Source: Streptomyces sp. Edi4
Lineage (GTDB): Bacteria > Actinomycetota > Actinomycetes > Streptomycetales > Streptomycetaceae
DNA length: 64,000 nucleotides
Reading direction: 5' to 3'
Assembly (NCBI RefSeq): GCF_040253615.1
Contig: NZ_JBEJGY010000004.1
Span: forward strand, 7,192,001 to 7,256,000
Shown piece after piece: positions 25,971 to 34,864 of the stretch (its first letter is position 1; each line of letters opens with the position of its first letter). The notes beneath the pieces are model-generated. The model was not told the DNA's origin and did not search any database. It worked only from the letters and a program-made list of their open reading frames with translations. The position numbers and the translations under genes are program-made.

Positions 25971-26384
25971 TTAGCTCCGTAGCTGTGCGCGAAATCTATC
26001 GGCGTCGTCTCTCAGGTAGGGAGAAAGCTCATTACCAAGCATGTCGAGCACATTTTTGATGGCTTCAGCGAGCTCTGGCGTTTCGAGCCACGCGCTGGAG
26101 TTGCGCGTGAGCACCGCGGTCAGCAAATCATCGTCGAACCAGCCGCCGGCGGCCCCTTCTGCCGCCTCGCCCTGAAGGATCTCCACGCCTACGGGAAGCA
26201 GCCACGGCAGTCCGACATCCTGTGTGATGAGCCTGGCCAATTGTTCCACCGTCAAGTTGCTGATCGGGCTCTTCCGTAGAGCGTGCACCGCTAGTACAAG
26301 AGTCGTGGCATCGCTGGGCGGATTGGGCCACCGAACCCCTTCGAGGTCCTCGATGGAGCGGCTTCGATCGAAAGACAGGTTCAT
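25971..26384 (-). CDS. CdiI-like contact-dependent inhibition immunity protein
   Basis: 137 residues. The pattern MNLSFDRSRSIEDLEGVRWP, then DATTLVLAVHALRKSPISNL and LARLITQDVGLPWLLPVGVE closely follows actinobacterial proteins annotated as contact-dependent growth inhibition immunity (CdiI family). It is helical and cytosolic. It starts 61 bp after the stop of the large Rhs gene on the same strand, the expected place for the cognate antitoxin of the Rhs C-terminal domain. The specific pairing is inferred from position. Confidence 0.75.
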   Translation of the reverse strand: MNLSFDRSRSIEDLEGVRWPNPPSDATTLVLAVHALRKSPISNLTVEQLARLITQDVGLPWLLPVGVEILQGEAAEGAAGGWFDDDLLTAVLTRNSSAWLETPELAEAIKNVLDMLGNELSPYLRDDADRFRAQLRS

Positions 26385-26445
26385 GAGCGGCTCTTCTTGA
26401 AGTGCTGTAGTGACAGTCCGGGGATGGTGAGGTTCCTTGCGGACT

Positions 26446-29400
26446 CTATCGGTGGCCGATGGAGGCGAGGAATCCGTTGAGGCGGTCGAGCAGCCGAACC
26501 GTTTCCTTGCGTTTGCTCACCAGGACGTCGATGCCACGCGAGGTGAGTGTGTCCGGAGGGTTCTGGATCTCGGAGTCGAGGACTCTACGGACTTTGTCCA
26601 GGCCGTTGCGAGCCTGTGTGAGGTCCGCGATGTGGTCGAAGGGGGTGCCGTCCGCCTTCCTTGCGACCACCTCACCGTTCGCCTCGCGGCGTGCGGCGTT
26701 GTAGTGATTGTGGTTCGGCTGCGAGTTGATCTCGCCGACAGGGTCCTGCTTGATGTTCTCGAGTTTCTCGAGTGCGCGCTGTGCGCCGGTGCTCAGCCCC
26801 AGCTCGCAGGGGTTGAGCCCCAAAGGGTCCCCCCACGTGAGTGGGTTATGGACGTAGGTGGAGGGGTTGGGTGCAGGGGTCAGGCCAAGAGGATCCAGGC
26901 TGAGGTAACGGGCGGTCTCAGGGTCGTAGTAGCGAAAATAGTTGTAGTGGTTTCCGGTCTCAGCGTCGAAATACTGCCCGGCGAAGCGAAGCGGGCAATC
27001 CACTGCGGAGTCACTGTCCGTCGGGGCGGAGAGGCGGTTTCCCCAGAGTGTGGTCCGTTGTTGCCATGGCACTCGGCCATCCTTGGTGACAAGTTCTGTC
27101 GGGCTTCCGGCGGTGTCCGTGATGACGGCGTGGAATTGTGGGGCCTGGTGGTCTTCGCCGCTGTCATGCGCGAGTTGAGCCAGGAAGGATGTGCCGGGAA
27201 CACGGCGTTGGTGGGTGATCTGCGTGAGTGGAACGTGCGTCCCTGGGGCGTAGTCCCAGGATGTGGCCCGACCGTCTGAGGCGAGTTGTTCGCAGAGACG
27301 CGAATCGTCCCAGACGAAATCTGTGCGATCGGCTTCCGATCCATCGTCCGCGACTCGGTATTTCGCGATGCGACGGCCACATGGGTCGTACGCGTAGTGC
27401 CACTGCTCGCCTGTCGGCGTCGTCAGTCCGGTCAGCCTGTCCTGGGCGTTCCATGTGTACGCCCAGGTCAGACTCCGCCCATTGAGGAGCTTGCGAATCC
27501 TGCGGGCCATACGGCCTTGGGCGTCGTATTCGTACCGTGTTCGTCCCGCACGGCGGATCAGTGTTCCCTCGAGCATCCGCTCTTCGGAGTCCTCGGCGTG
27601 CTTGGCGTGCGGGGCTGCGGTCTGGGTGAGGTTTCCCGCGGTGTCGTATGCGTAGGTCTCGGACCAGCCGTGGGCGCGAACACGTGTCACCCGGCCAATT
27701 GGGTCGAGGTCGAACGTCCGAGTGCCAGTGGTGAGGTCGCGGACTTCGGTGAGGTATCCGTCGGCCCGGTATGTGTAGCTGCGGTGTTGTAGGAGTCGGC
27801 CACTCTCTGAGTTGCCTGATGCCGCCAGGGTTTGCAGGGTGAGGCGGTCGGTGTTGTCCCAGACCTGGGCAAGAACGATGTCAGCGCCGACGCGACGTTC
27901 CGTTTCGCGCCCCGAAGCGTCGTACGTGAACCGCAACTGACCGTGATCCGTGCGCAGTTCAACAGGCTGACCTGCCGCGTCATAGATCCAATGTGTGCTC
28001 GACCCCGACGGCGTGACGCGCCTCGTACGGCGACCGAGCTCGTCGTAGGCGTACGTGACGGTGTGATCGTTGACGGACTCTGTCAGAACTCGGCCCAGGT
28101 CGTCGTAGGCAATGGCAAGCAGCGCATCAGAGCTCACGGCGTGGGTCAGGCCGCCGTCCGGTCCGTATGCGTAGGTCGTGGCACGGCCCGCATCATCGAC
28201 CTGTTCGGTGACGCGCCCCCGCGCATCGCGAGCGAAACGCGAGGTTTCTCCCGCTCCGTTCGTACGTGAACGCAGAGCGCCCGAAGCGTCATGATCGTAG
28301 CGGAGGGTCCGGCCATTGAAGTCCCTCTCCGCGGTGAGCCGTCCGGCCGGGTCGTAGGTGTACGACCAGGTCAGTCCTTGCGGATTGGTGACACGCGTGA
28401 GGCGTAGCTCCGTGTCGTGGGTGAAGGAGTATGTCGCACCGTCAGGGTCGGTGCGGGTGGCGGGTACGTCGAACGCGCCGGATGTGTGGCGGACGACTTC
28501 ACCTGCTTGGTTGGTATGTGACTGGAGGTTCCCCTCGCCGTCCCAAGACCACAACTCCATGCTTCCGTCGGGATGTTGGACGTGCTGCGGCTTTCCCTCG
28601 ACGGACCAGGACAGGCGAGTGCTGTGGCCGAGCGGATCGATGATCTTTGCGATCCGCCCGAACGAATCCCTGTGCACGATCGTCGTGCGCCCCAACTCAT
28701 CCGTGATGGACAGGGGGAGTCCGGCCGGGTTCACCCTCATGCCGCGAGTGTGGCCCAGGGCGTCCGTGACGGTCACCGGGTGACCTGAAGCGTCATACGA
28801 GTGCCTGGTCTCGGCACCGAGGGGATCGGTGGTGATGAGGAGGTTGCCGTGCTCGTCATAGGTGTGCAGCCAGCGAGCCCCTCCGGGCTCGATGACCTCG
28901 ACCGGCAGGCCCAGTTCGTTGTAGGACGCCTGCACTGTTGCGTCGTCGGGCAGGGTGACCCGCGTGAGATGTCCGGCATCATCGTAGGTATAGCGAGTGG
29001 TGCGGCCGAGTGGATCAGTAACAGCGAGTGGCTTCGTGCCGCGTTCGTCCCATTCGGTAAGGGTGATGTTGCCGAGCTGGTCGGTCTCTTCTACCACCAG
29101 CCCCTGGGAGTTGTGCCGGTGGACGGTGGAGTGCCCGAGGGAGTCGGTATATGTGGTTGTGCATGTGAAGTCGTCGTAGGCAAGGCTTCCAGAAAGGATT
29201 CCGTCGACGCCCTCGGTGTGTGTGACGCGCCCTTGGCCGTCATAGGTGTAGGAAAACCAAGTGCCGTTCCGGTCGGTCCACTTGGTCATCCGGCCGGCGT
29301 CGTCGTAGGTGAAAGTGAGCGGTCGACCACTGGAGTTGGTGACTTCGCTCAGGTTGCCCGCCGCGTCGTAGCCGTAGCGTATGGCGACGGTGCCGCCCTC

Positions 29401-30765
29401 ACGACTGGCATCAGAGGTGTAGGCGTCGGGCATCTGGTCGAGCAGGCGCAGGGCGGTGATGCGGGGGCCTTCGGTGTCGACGGCGACGTAGTAGCCGCCC
29501 GAGTGGCGCAGGCCCGTAGGGATGCCGTCGGTGGTGCGTTCGACGTCGATGCGCATGCCGTTGCGGTCGGACCAGGCGTCTACCGGGAGATGGAAGGTGC
29601 CGAAGGAACCGGACGGGAAGGGAGTGGTGAAGGTGCGGGTGATGCCGGTGTCCGGATCGGTGACGGTCATGACGCCGTCCGGCTTGCCGTCCCATTCGAG
29701 AGGCCAGCGCGGGCCGGTCACCGGCAGGGTGGGCACGCCCGGTTTGGGGACGGGGTAGACCAGGCGCATGCCGTCGGCAGCGGCGAACACTACGCCCTCG
29801 CCATCGATCTGGACGCATTCGTCCAGCGTCGATATCCAGGTGGGTCCGAAACAGACGCCGCCCCGGTAGGAGGACAGGTGAGTGCGCTGGAAAATGAGCG
29901 GCAGGGAGGCGGGCAGGGTGAGGTCGGTGGCCGTCATCAGCATCGCGCCCGTGGCCACATCGATCGGCTCGCCCACACAGGGGATGCGCTCGCCATTGCG
30001 TGCCGCCGGGCCCAGATCGACCAGGTCGGGGCGTAGCGAAGGCACGCGCATCAGCTGATCCGCCATGGACGCGCTCGCCCCGGCCCGCAGCACGCCGCTG
30101 CCCGCGCCGAGCGCGCCACCGTAGAGCATGCCGTCCTCGGCGGCCCGGTTGACCTCGTCCAGGTTGAAGCCGTGCTGGAAACCCGCCGCCATGTTCAAGG
30201 GCTGGGCCACCGCGGCGTCGATGGTCACGTTCTCGACGCCTGCGAAGGCGGCCGTGATCACGGTCTCCGCGACGATCTCGGCCACCGTGGCGGACACCGC
30301 GACACCGAGCGTGGCGCCGAGTTCGATGACGGCATCCGCAGCCACCGTGGCCGCTCCGGAGGCGATGCCGGCGGTGAGGATGGCGGCGGTGACGCCGGCG
30401 GCGATCACGACCGCGTCGATGGCGATGTGTTCCCACAGCTTGTGAATCGCGTCGTCGATGGCATCGGCGAACTTGTCCAGAAACTTGGCCATTGCCCGGG
30501 CCGAGACAGCCAGATCGCCCAGCCAGCCGGCGTCCTTGTCTTTGGCGTACCGGGACCAGAACGTGTCGAACGCCTCGATCGATTCGCCCTTGTTGTGGTG
30601 GATGAGCGAGCGCGCCGTCGTGTTCGTCGGACCGCGTACGTCGTCGACCGAGTCGGCGAATGTCCGCCAGGCCGATGCCGCGGTGCGCAGTGTCCCGGAG
30701 TTGGCGTCGGGCCACCACAGGCCCATCTTCAGGAGGATGTGCTTGGCTGTGTCCTCGACGCTCAA
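26446..30765 (-). CDS. Rhs-repeat polymorphic toxin with type VII-type N-terminus
   Basis: 1439 residues from a TTG start overlapping the stop of the upstream WXG100-like gene (TTGA). The N-terminal ~130 residues are helical (TAASAWRTFADSVDDVRGP), as in WXG/LXG-linked T7SS substrates, then a hydrophobic stretch (150-200). A DUF6531-type segment begins GEPIDVATGAMLMTATDL, followed by about 25 YD/RHS repeats (for example YTYDDAGHLTRVT). The Rhs core ends YNYFRYYDPETARYLSLDPL then NPLTWGDPLGL. The final ~120 residues are the toxin tip: NHYNAARREANGEVVARK and GTPFDHIADLTQARNGLDKV resemble bacterial toxin 28 (Ntox28). The gene is intact. It would deliver the tip on cell contact; the secretion machinery is not in this window. 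Confidence 0.88.
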   Translation of the reverse strand: MSVEDTAKHILLKMGLWWPDANSGTLRTAASAWRTFADSVDDVRGPTNTTARSLIHHNKGESIEAFDTFWSRYAKDKDAGWLGDLAVSARAMAKFLDKFADAIDDAIHKLWEHIAIDAVVIAAGVTAAILTAGIASGAATVAADAVIELGATLGVAVSATVAEIVAETVITAAFAGVENVTIDAAVAQPLNMAAGFQHGFNLDEVNRAAEDGMLYGGALGAGSGVLRAGASASMADQLMRVPSLRPDLVDLGPAARNGERIPCVGEPIDVATGAMLMTATDLTLPASLPLIFQRTHLSSYRGGVCFGPTWISTLDECVQIDGEGVVFAAADGMRLVYPVPKPGVPTLPVTGPRWPLEWDGKPDGVMTVTDPDTGITRTFTTPFPSGSFGTFHLPVDAWSDRNGMRIDVERTTDGIPTGLRHSGGYYVAVDTEGPRITALRLLDQMPDAYTSDASREGGTVAIRYGYDAAGNLSEVTNSSGRPLTFTYDDAGRMTKWTDRNGTWFSYTYDGQGRVTHTEGVDGILSGSLAYDDFTCTTTYTDSLGHSTVHRHNSQGLVVEETDQLGNITLTEWDERGTKPLAVTDPLGRTTRYTYDDAGHLTRVTLPDDATVQASYNELGLPVEVIEPGGARWLHTYDEHGNLLITTDPLGAETRHSYDASGHPVTVTDALGHTRGMRVNPAGLPLSITDELGRTTIVHRDSFGRIAKIIDPLGHSTRLSWSVEGKPQHVQHPDGSMELWSWDGEGNLQSHTNQAGEVVRHTSGAFDVPATRTDPDGATYSFTHDTELRLTRVTNPQGLTWSYTYDPAGRLTAERDFNGRTLRYDHDASGALRSRTNGAGETSRFARDARGRVTEQVDDAGRATTYAYGPDGGLTHAVSSDALLAIAYDDLGRVLTESVNDHTVTYAYDELGRRTRRVTPSGSSTHWIYDAAGQPVELRTDHGQLRFTYDASGRETERRVGADIVLAQVWDNTDRLTLQTLAASGNSESGRLLQHRSYTYRADGYLTEVRDLTTGTRTFDLDPIGRVTRVRAHGWSETYAYDTAGNLTQTAAPHAKHAEDSEERMLEGTLIRRAGRTRYEYDAQGRMARRIRKLLNGRSLTWAYTWNAQDRLTGLTTPTGEQWHYAYDPCGRRIAKYRVADDGSEADRTDFVWDDSRLCEQLASDGRATSWDYAPGTHVPLTQITHQRRVPGTSFLAQLAHDSGEDHQAPQFHAVITDTAGSPTELVTKDGRVPWQQRTTLWGNRLSAPTDSDSAVDCPLRFAGQYFDAETGNHYNYFRYYDPETARYLSLDPLGLTPAPNPSTYVHNPLTWGDPLGLNPCELGLSTGAQRALEKLENIKQDPVGEINSQPNHNHYNAARREANGEVVARKADGTPFDHIADLTQARNGLDKVRRVLDSEIQNPPDTLTSRGIDVLVSKRKETVRLLDRLNGFLASIGHR

Positions 30766-31145
30766 CGTTCCCCCGCACTGTCGCCGCTGCCCTGGTGGGG
30801 AACTTTCACCTTGGTGAACATGCCCTCGATCAGTTTGTCGTCGTCGACATGGCCGTCGGACAGGTCGACCAACGCCTCATGGATGCTCGTGAGACCCAGG
30901 ACAAGGATGCCTGTCGCGCTCTCGATCTTCTTCTGCACCGGCGCGTAGACGTCCTCGAACTCCTTGCCCTGCTTGTCCTCACCCCAGGGCTTGCCCAGAC
31001 CGTCCAGCGTCGAGATCAGCGTGGTCAACGCCTTGCCCAGATTCTTGGCCTGCTCCTGGAACACCGGCGCGGCGCTCTTGATGTCCGCGGTCCTGATCTG
31101 CAGCACCATCTCGGGGACCTTGCCGCCACCGCTGCCCTCGCCCAC
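30762..31145 (-). CDS. WXG100-like type VII secretion partner
   Basis: 127 residues from GTG 31143-31145, chosen because GGGAGGG lies 5 nt upstream; an in-frame start at 31169 lacks one. The protein is an all-helical hairpin-like chain: MVLQIRTADIKSAAPVFQEQ, then TTLISTLDGLGKPWGEDKQG with a central Trp-Gly (WGED) turn, then a second long helix with VQKKIESATGIL. The layout and the coupling (4-bp overlap) to a WXG-headed Rhs gene fit the small partner that escorts T7SS substrates. Its length is above the usual 100 residues. Confidence 0.7.
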   Translation of the reverse strand: MGEGSGGGKVPEMVLQIRTADIKSAAPVFQEQAKNLGKALTTLISTLDGLGKPWGEDKQGKEFEDVYAPVQKKIESATGILVLGLTSIHEALVDLSDGHVDDDKLIEGMFTKVKVPHQGSGDSAGER

Positions 31146-31402
31146 GCAAACCCTCCCCGTCGCACGCACATGCGACAGCGACCCTAGAGCCTCGACCCCA
31201 ATGGAGGGTCAAGTCGATGCCATGCGTTGGCAATCTGGACAGCCGCAAGGCGTTGTATCGGTGCGATCGCATCCGCTGGGAACTGCGTGCAAAGCCAAGC
31301 GTGTCGACTACGAGTGCCCGCAGGTGTAGGCGAGTTGGAGAAGGCATCTACCCACTAGGTGTGCTGGGCATGGCGGCCCCTCGGCCCCGAGTAGAGACAT
31401 GA

Positions 31403-31516
31403 GCCGTGACGCTCATTTGACGCTCGCGGCGCCCGAGGGAAGGGAGATGGGGCGGAAGGGAGCTCTGACCTGCAGTTTTCCAGACGCTGTTCAAGTCGAC
31501 ACCTTTTCGATGACGC
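31403..31516. repeat. Right flanking repeat of the Rhs module
   Basis: Counterpart of 25635-25749 in the same orientation: identical 24 bp at 31403-31426, GCTCTGACCTG at 31462-31472, and CTTTTCGATGACGC ending at 31516. Distances between blocks differ by no more than 1 bp from the left copy. Confidence 0.6.
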
Positions 31517-31710
31517 ACCGTGTCCAGGTGCAGGCCCGCCTCCCGGGCGATCCGGGCGTTGGAGTGTCCCCACGCCGCTTGCAGCACCACCTGCGCCCGG
31601 ATCCGGGGCTGGTGAGGGGTCTTGTGACCGAAGGCCGCCTTCTTCAGGTGCTGCCTTTGCGAGGCGGTCAGGGATATCGGGCAGGCAGCGGCAATGGGCA
31701 AGGCAGGCAA
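31510..31710 (-). pseudogene. IS630-family transposase N-terminal relic
   Basis: About 67 residues: PISLTASQRQHLKKAAFGHK, then RIRAQVVLQAAWGHSNARIA and REAGLHLDTVR form the helix-turn-helix start of an IS630-type transposase. The frame then runs into the flanking repeat and the homology stops. No catalytic domain remains. Confidence 0.6.
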
Positions 31711-32023
31711 GCCGATCAGCAGAAGTGGATCTTCCCTGCGGGAGTTTGCAGCGCCCCCGTCACGACGACCGGGCGGGATGGACGCATGCTCACCGTGCCG
31801 GAGTCGACCAAATCCCTCCCTCGCCCAGAAGCTGACCGCCCGCGCCTGCGCCTCCTGGCCCCAGCTTGCGGGTCTGGACGTCCGTCACCTCGGCAGTTCG
31901 CCTATGTCGACGGCGAACTGGCTGACGGACAGAGCGGCGGTCTCCGCCAGGGACTGCAGCCTGTGCACGACCCGGACGCTCCCGAGGAAACCGACGACGG
32001 GAGTTCGGATGGGTGTGAGGGGG
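31711..32023. other. Gap between the IS630 relic and the SDR gene
   Basis: About 310 bp; no gene, repeat or regulatory site could be recognised. Confidence 0.4.
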
Positions 32024-32935
32024 TCATGAGGCCGGCGTGGCCAAGTAGTCGCCGTGCTCCAGGTCATGGAGAAGTGTCGGATGGGTGGGAGACCAGCCGA
32101 GCAGATCCTGTGTGTGAGCACTGGAGACGGGCGCGTCGAAGCCGTAGACCCTGGCCATGAACGGGCTGACGTAGTGCCTGGCAGCCTCGTCGGGGGTCAG
32201 CGAGACCGCGGGCAGGTCCAGGCCCCGGGCGATGGTCTGCGCGATGCTCTTCATGGTGACGCCGCTTTCGGCTACTCCGTGCAGCACACTGCCCGCAGGA
32301 GCCTTCTCCAGGGCCAGGCGGAACAGGACCGCGGCGTCGATCCGGTGCACTGCGGGCCACCGGTTGGTGCCGTCGCCGACGTAGGCCGAGACGCCGGTCT
32401 TTCGCGCGGTGGCGATGAGCATGGGGATGAAGCCGTGGTCTTCAGGGCCGTGGACGGTAGGAGCGAGGCGGACCACGCTCGCGCGTACTCCCCGGGCGGC
32501 GAAGCCCAGACAGGCTCGCTCGCCCGCGATACGGAAGGCGGCGATCCCGGCCGCGTCGGGTTCGTCCTTCTCGGTGGTCTCCCGGCCGGCGGGCATGACC
32601 AGCGTGCCCGAAGTGATGACGAGCGGTTTGCCCGAGTGTTCCAACGGCTGGCCGAGAGTCTCGATCGCGGTCCGGTCGCGCCTCATCATGTCGTCGAGGT
32701 CGGAGAAGTCGCCGCCGTAGGCCATGTGCAGGACACCGTCAGCGGCCTCGGCGCCGCGGCGCAGGCTGTCGTGGTCGTCCAGGGAACCGCGGTGTGGTGT
32801 GGCGCCCAGCGACTCCAGCCGGGTGGCTGCGGCATCCGAGCGCGCCAGACCAGTGACGTTGTGGCCGGCCGCGACGAGCTCGGCGACGACGGCGGGGCCG
32901 GTCTGGCCAGAACCACCAGTGACAAAGATATGCAC
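32024..32935 (-). CDS. NAD(P)-binding SDR-family oxidoreductase (atypical, NmrA/epimerase-like)
   Basis: 303 residues from GTG 32933-32935 with GAGGAAG about 6 nt upstream. The N-terminal Rossmann motif HIFVTGGSGQTGPAVVAEL (2-20) is the GxxGxxG type; NVTGLARSDAAATRL follows with the Arg that suits NADP. A classical YxxxK is not obvious, so it is an atypical SDR like many actinobacterial 3-beta-HSD/NAD-epimerase proteins. It is divergent from a TetR regulator over an array of palindromes. Substrate unknown, possibly a small xenobiotic handled by the pair. Confidence 0.8.
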   Translation of the reverse strand: MHIFVTGGSGQTGPAVVAELVAAGHNVTGLARSDAAATRLESLGATPHRGSLDDHDSLRRGAEAADGVLHMAYGGDFSDLDDMMRRDRTAIETLGQPLEHSGKPLVITSGTLVMPAGRETTEKDEPDAAGIAAFRIAGERACLGFAARGVRASVVRLAPTVHGPEDHGFIPMLIATARKTGVSAYVGDGTNRWPAVHRIDAAVLFRLALEKAPAGSVLHGVAESGVTMKSIAQTIARGLDLPAVSLTPDEAARHYVSPFMARVYGFDAPVSSAHTQDLLGWSPTHPTLLHDLEHGDYLATPAS

Positions 32936-33169
32936 GAAACGCTTCCTCTGCGGGTGTGTCCACCGGGCCGCTGAACGGTTCCGGTGTGGGTGAGGCGGGA
33001 GTGGCCTTCGAGGACGGGAGCGCAGCCACGTGTCGCATGCGCCCTGCCAGCGCCTGCGAGGCGGAACGGAGACCTTGATCGCCTCGACGGCGTTCGGACC
33101 GAAAGGTCGGGGTCGCTGCCACCAGCGACGAAAACCTCCCACTTAATGTCGGCTACTGGCGCTAAGTAG

Positions 33170-33230
33170 TGCCAGTGACTGACATTAGGTAGCGTCAGTC
33201 ACTGACGTCAAGTAGTGCCAGCCGCTGGCG
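33170..33230. promoter_or_regulatory. Three-site operator array between SDR and TetR genes
   Basis: Three 15-bp near-palindromes centred 23 bp apart: 33170-33184 (TGCCAGT-G-ACTGACA, 6/7), 33193-33207 (CGTCAGT-C-ACTGACG, 7/7 perfect) and 33216-33230 (TGCCAGC-C-GCTGGCG, 6/7). The last ends right before the TetR gene's start. A fourth, weak site at 33147 keeps the 23-bp step. Most likely the TetR protein's own operator. Confidence 0.7.
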
Positions 33231-33231
33231 T

Positions 33232-33840
33232 ATGCGGTATCTTCGAGGGGTGCCACGAAGCGGAGCAGAAGCGCGCCGCCGCCTTCAACAGGCGGCTCTG
33301 GAGCTGTACCGGGAGCGCGGGTTCGATCAGACCACTACGGCTGAGATCGCCGCCCGGGCAGGCGTCAACGAGCGCACGTTCTTCCGGCACTTCCCGGACA
33401 AGCGCGAGGTGCTCTTCGGCGGCGAGGCCGACCTGCGCGCCGCGCTGACGCAGGAGGTCGCTGACGCCCCCGATGGCCTGCAGCCACTCGGCATTCTGCT
33501 GTGCGCCTTCCGGAAAGCCGGACGAATCCTTGAGGACAACCGCCCGTTTGCCGAGCCACGGCTGGCGGTCATCGCCAAGACGCCAGCCCTGCGAGAACGT
33601 GACTTGGCCAAGGCCGCAGCCCTCACCGAAGCCCTAGCGGAGGCGCTACGCCAGCGCGATGTCCCCGGCCGGCTGGCCAGCCTGGCCGCACATACCGGCT
33701 GGGCCACCTTCCACCACGCCGTCCAAGCCTGGATCGACGACCCCTCACAGGGCTTGGACACACATCTCCTTGAAGCCTTCGACGATCTGCACGCCCTCTC
33801 TGCGACCGTCCCACCGGAGCAGACGCGGCCTGAAAGCTGA
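33232..33840 (+). CDS. TetR/AcrR family transcriptional regulator
   Basis: 202 residues. The N-terminal helix-turn-helix reads ALELYRERGFDQTTTAEIAA then AGVNERTFFRHFPDKREVLF, the canonical TetR DNA-binding domain; the C-terminal domain is helical and variable (ligand binding). ATG 33232 has no ribosome site and abuts an operator; GTG 33250 directly after GAGGG is an alternative start. The gene faces away from the SDR gene, and the palindromes between them indicate autoregulation and control of the SDR. The effector is unknown. Confidence 0.85.
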   Translation: MRYLRGVPRSGAEARRRLQQAALELYRERGFDQTTTAEIAARAGVNERTFFRHFPDKREVLFGGEADLRAALTQEVADAPDGLQPLGILLCAFRKAGRILEDNRPFAEPRLAVIAKTPALRERDLAKAAALTEALAEALRQRDVPGRLASLAAHTGWATFHHAVQAWIDDPSQGLDTHLLEAFDDLHALSATVPPEQTRPES

Positions 33841-34327
33841 TACCGCTCCGCCCGCGACCACCTATCGCCGCGAAGCAAGCGGGTTCCAAGACCCTCGACG
33901 AAAGTGGAAGCCGAGCCCACCATCACCTGAGGCTTCGCCCTCTACCTCGCCAGCAGCGACAGGTACGAAGACACCATCCTGCCCACGGGCAGGAATCCCT
34001 GGGCTGCGCCTACAGCCGCTACCTCGCCATGCCTGAATCTGACCAATCGCTCCTCGCGACAACGGCTCCGGAGTCAACCCGCGCAGGACTTCCGGAGCCG
34101 ACCACTTTAGCTCGGTCCTCTTTGGCGCCAACCCCTGTTCGGGATGTAGAGCAGGGTGGTTGGGGCGTGGCGTCGTGATGACATCTTGCTGCGCGAGAAG
34201 GGCCTGCCCAAGGGATCCGATAGGCCGTCAAGGGGGCTTTCACAGGGCCTTATGGAGAGGGACGTTGGATTTTGCGCCGCCCACAAGGACATTGCGTGGC
34301 ACGCTCAGGCGAGAGCTCGCTGGATCA
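33841..34327. other. Gap between the TetR gene and the HTH relic
   Basis: About 490 bp. Several short frames are open on both strands but none has protein-like composition or a start context. Nothing recognised. Confidence 0.4.
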
Positions 34328-34505
34328 ATGTCTCGTCCCGTAGGCAAAACCAGACTCAAGGCCGCCCGCCTGGCTGCCGGATACAACTCCCAGCAAACCT
34401 CAGCCGATGCCATTACAGAGGCGGGGTGCAAGTTTGCATCAGAAGGCTGGCTGTCGGCGTCCGCCAGATTCGACGTTGGCGGGGAATCCGCAATGGGCCG
34501 GCGCA
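34328..34505 (+). pseudogene. Relic of a small helix-turn-helix regulator
   Basis: ATG 34328 opens MSRPVGKTRLKAARLAAGYN and SADAITEAG, the usual opening of a small Streptomyces XRE-like protein. The second DNA-binding helix RRLAVGVRQIRRW continues only after a frame change near 34445. Homology then ends at about 34505 where an unrelated relic begins. Confidence 0.45.
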
Positions 34506-34509
34506 GCAC

Positions 34510-34720
34510 CTTCGTCACCGCAATCACCCTGGGTCCAACCAGCTCGCGATCAGCATGCCGCGGCTGCTCGACGTGGATGGTCGGACTTTGATGCCGTGGA
34601 GGGCGCTCCCGTCATCGACGTAATGCCCTATTTCAAGCAGATGGGGCCACGTGGCCAAGTCCGGCAGGCCACCTGGGCCGAGCAAATGCTGGCCCCGTGC
34701 TATTGGGCGGATGCTGGAGA
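34510..34720 (+). pseudogene. Relic of a TrmO-like tRNA methyltransferase C-terminus
   Basis: RNHPGSNQLAISMPRLLDVD in one frame (34510-34590), then after a frame change DAVEGAPVIDVMPYFKQMGP and VRQATWAEQML match the TrmO pattern (NP-G followed by D-x-x-x-GTP-x-LD-x-KPY). TrmO methylates t6A37 in tRNA. Only a C-terminal slice remains, fused behind the HTH relic and cut off by an IS 145 bp later. Confidence 0.45.
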
Positions 34721-34864
34721 ACGCCCCGAATCCGATGTGACCCCGGAGGGTCGCTCCCGTACAGACCCCTTGTGCTGCTCCGCGGCGCGACTAGGTCTTT
34801 CCCTCCAGCCCTGTGACTTCTTCGTTCCAATTCGTCCTGCGCAACTGGTGGAGAGCCGTCCTTT

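Noticed and set aside
25954..25976. CGCCACGTGAGACACCGTCTTAG resembles the inverted-repeat end of the IS at 21084-21960.
   Set aside because: No transposase sequence precedes it and no matching left end was found; it may be a solo IS end or chance, so it is not listed as a mobile element.
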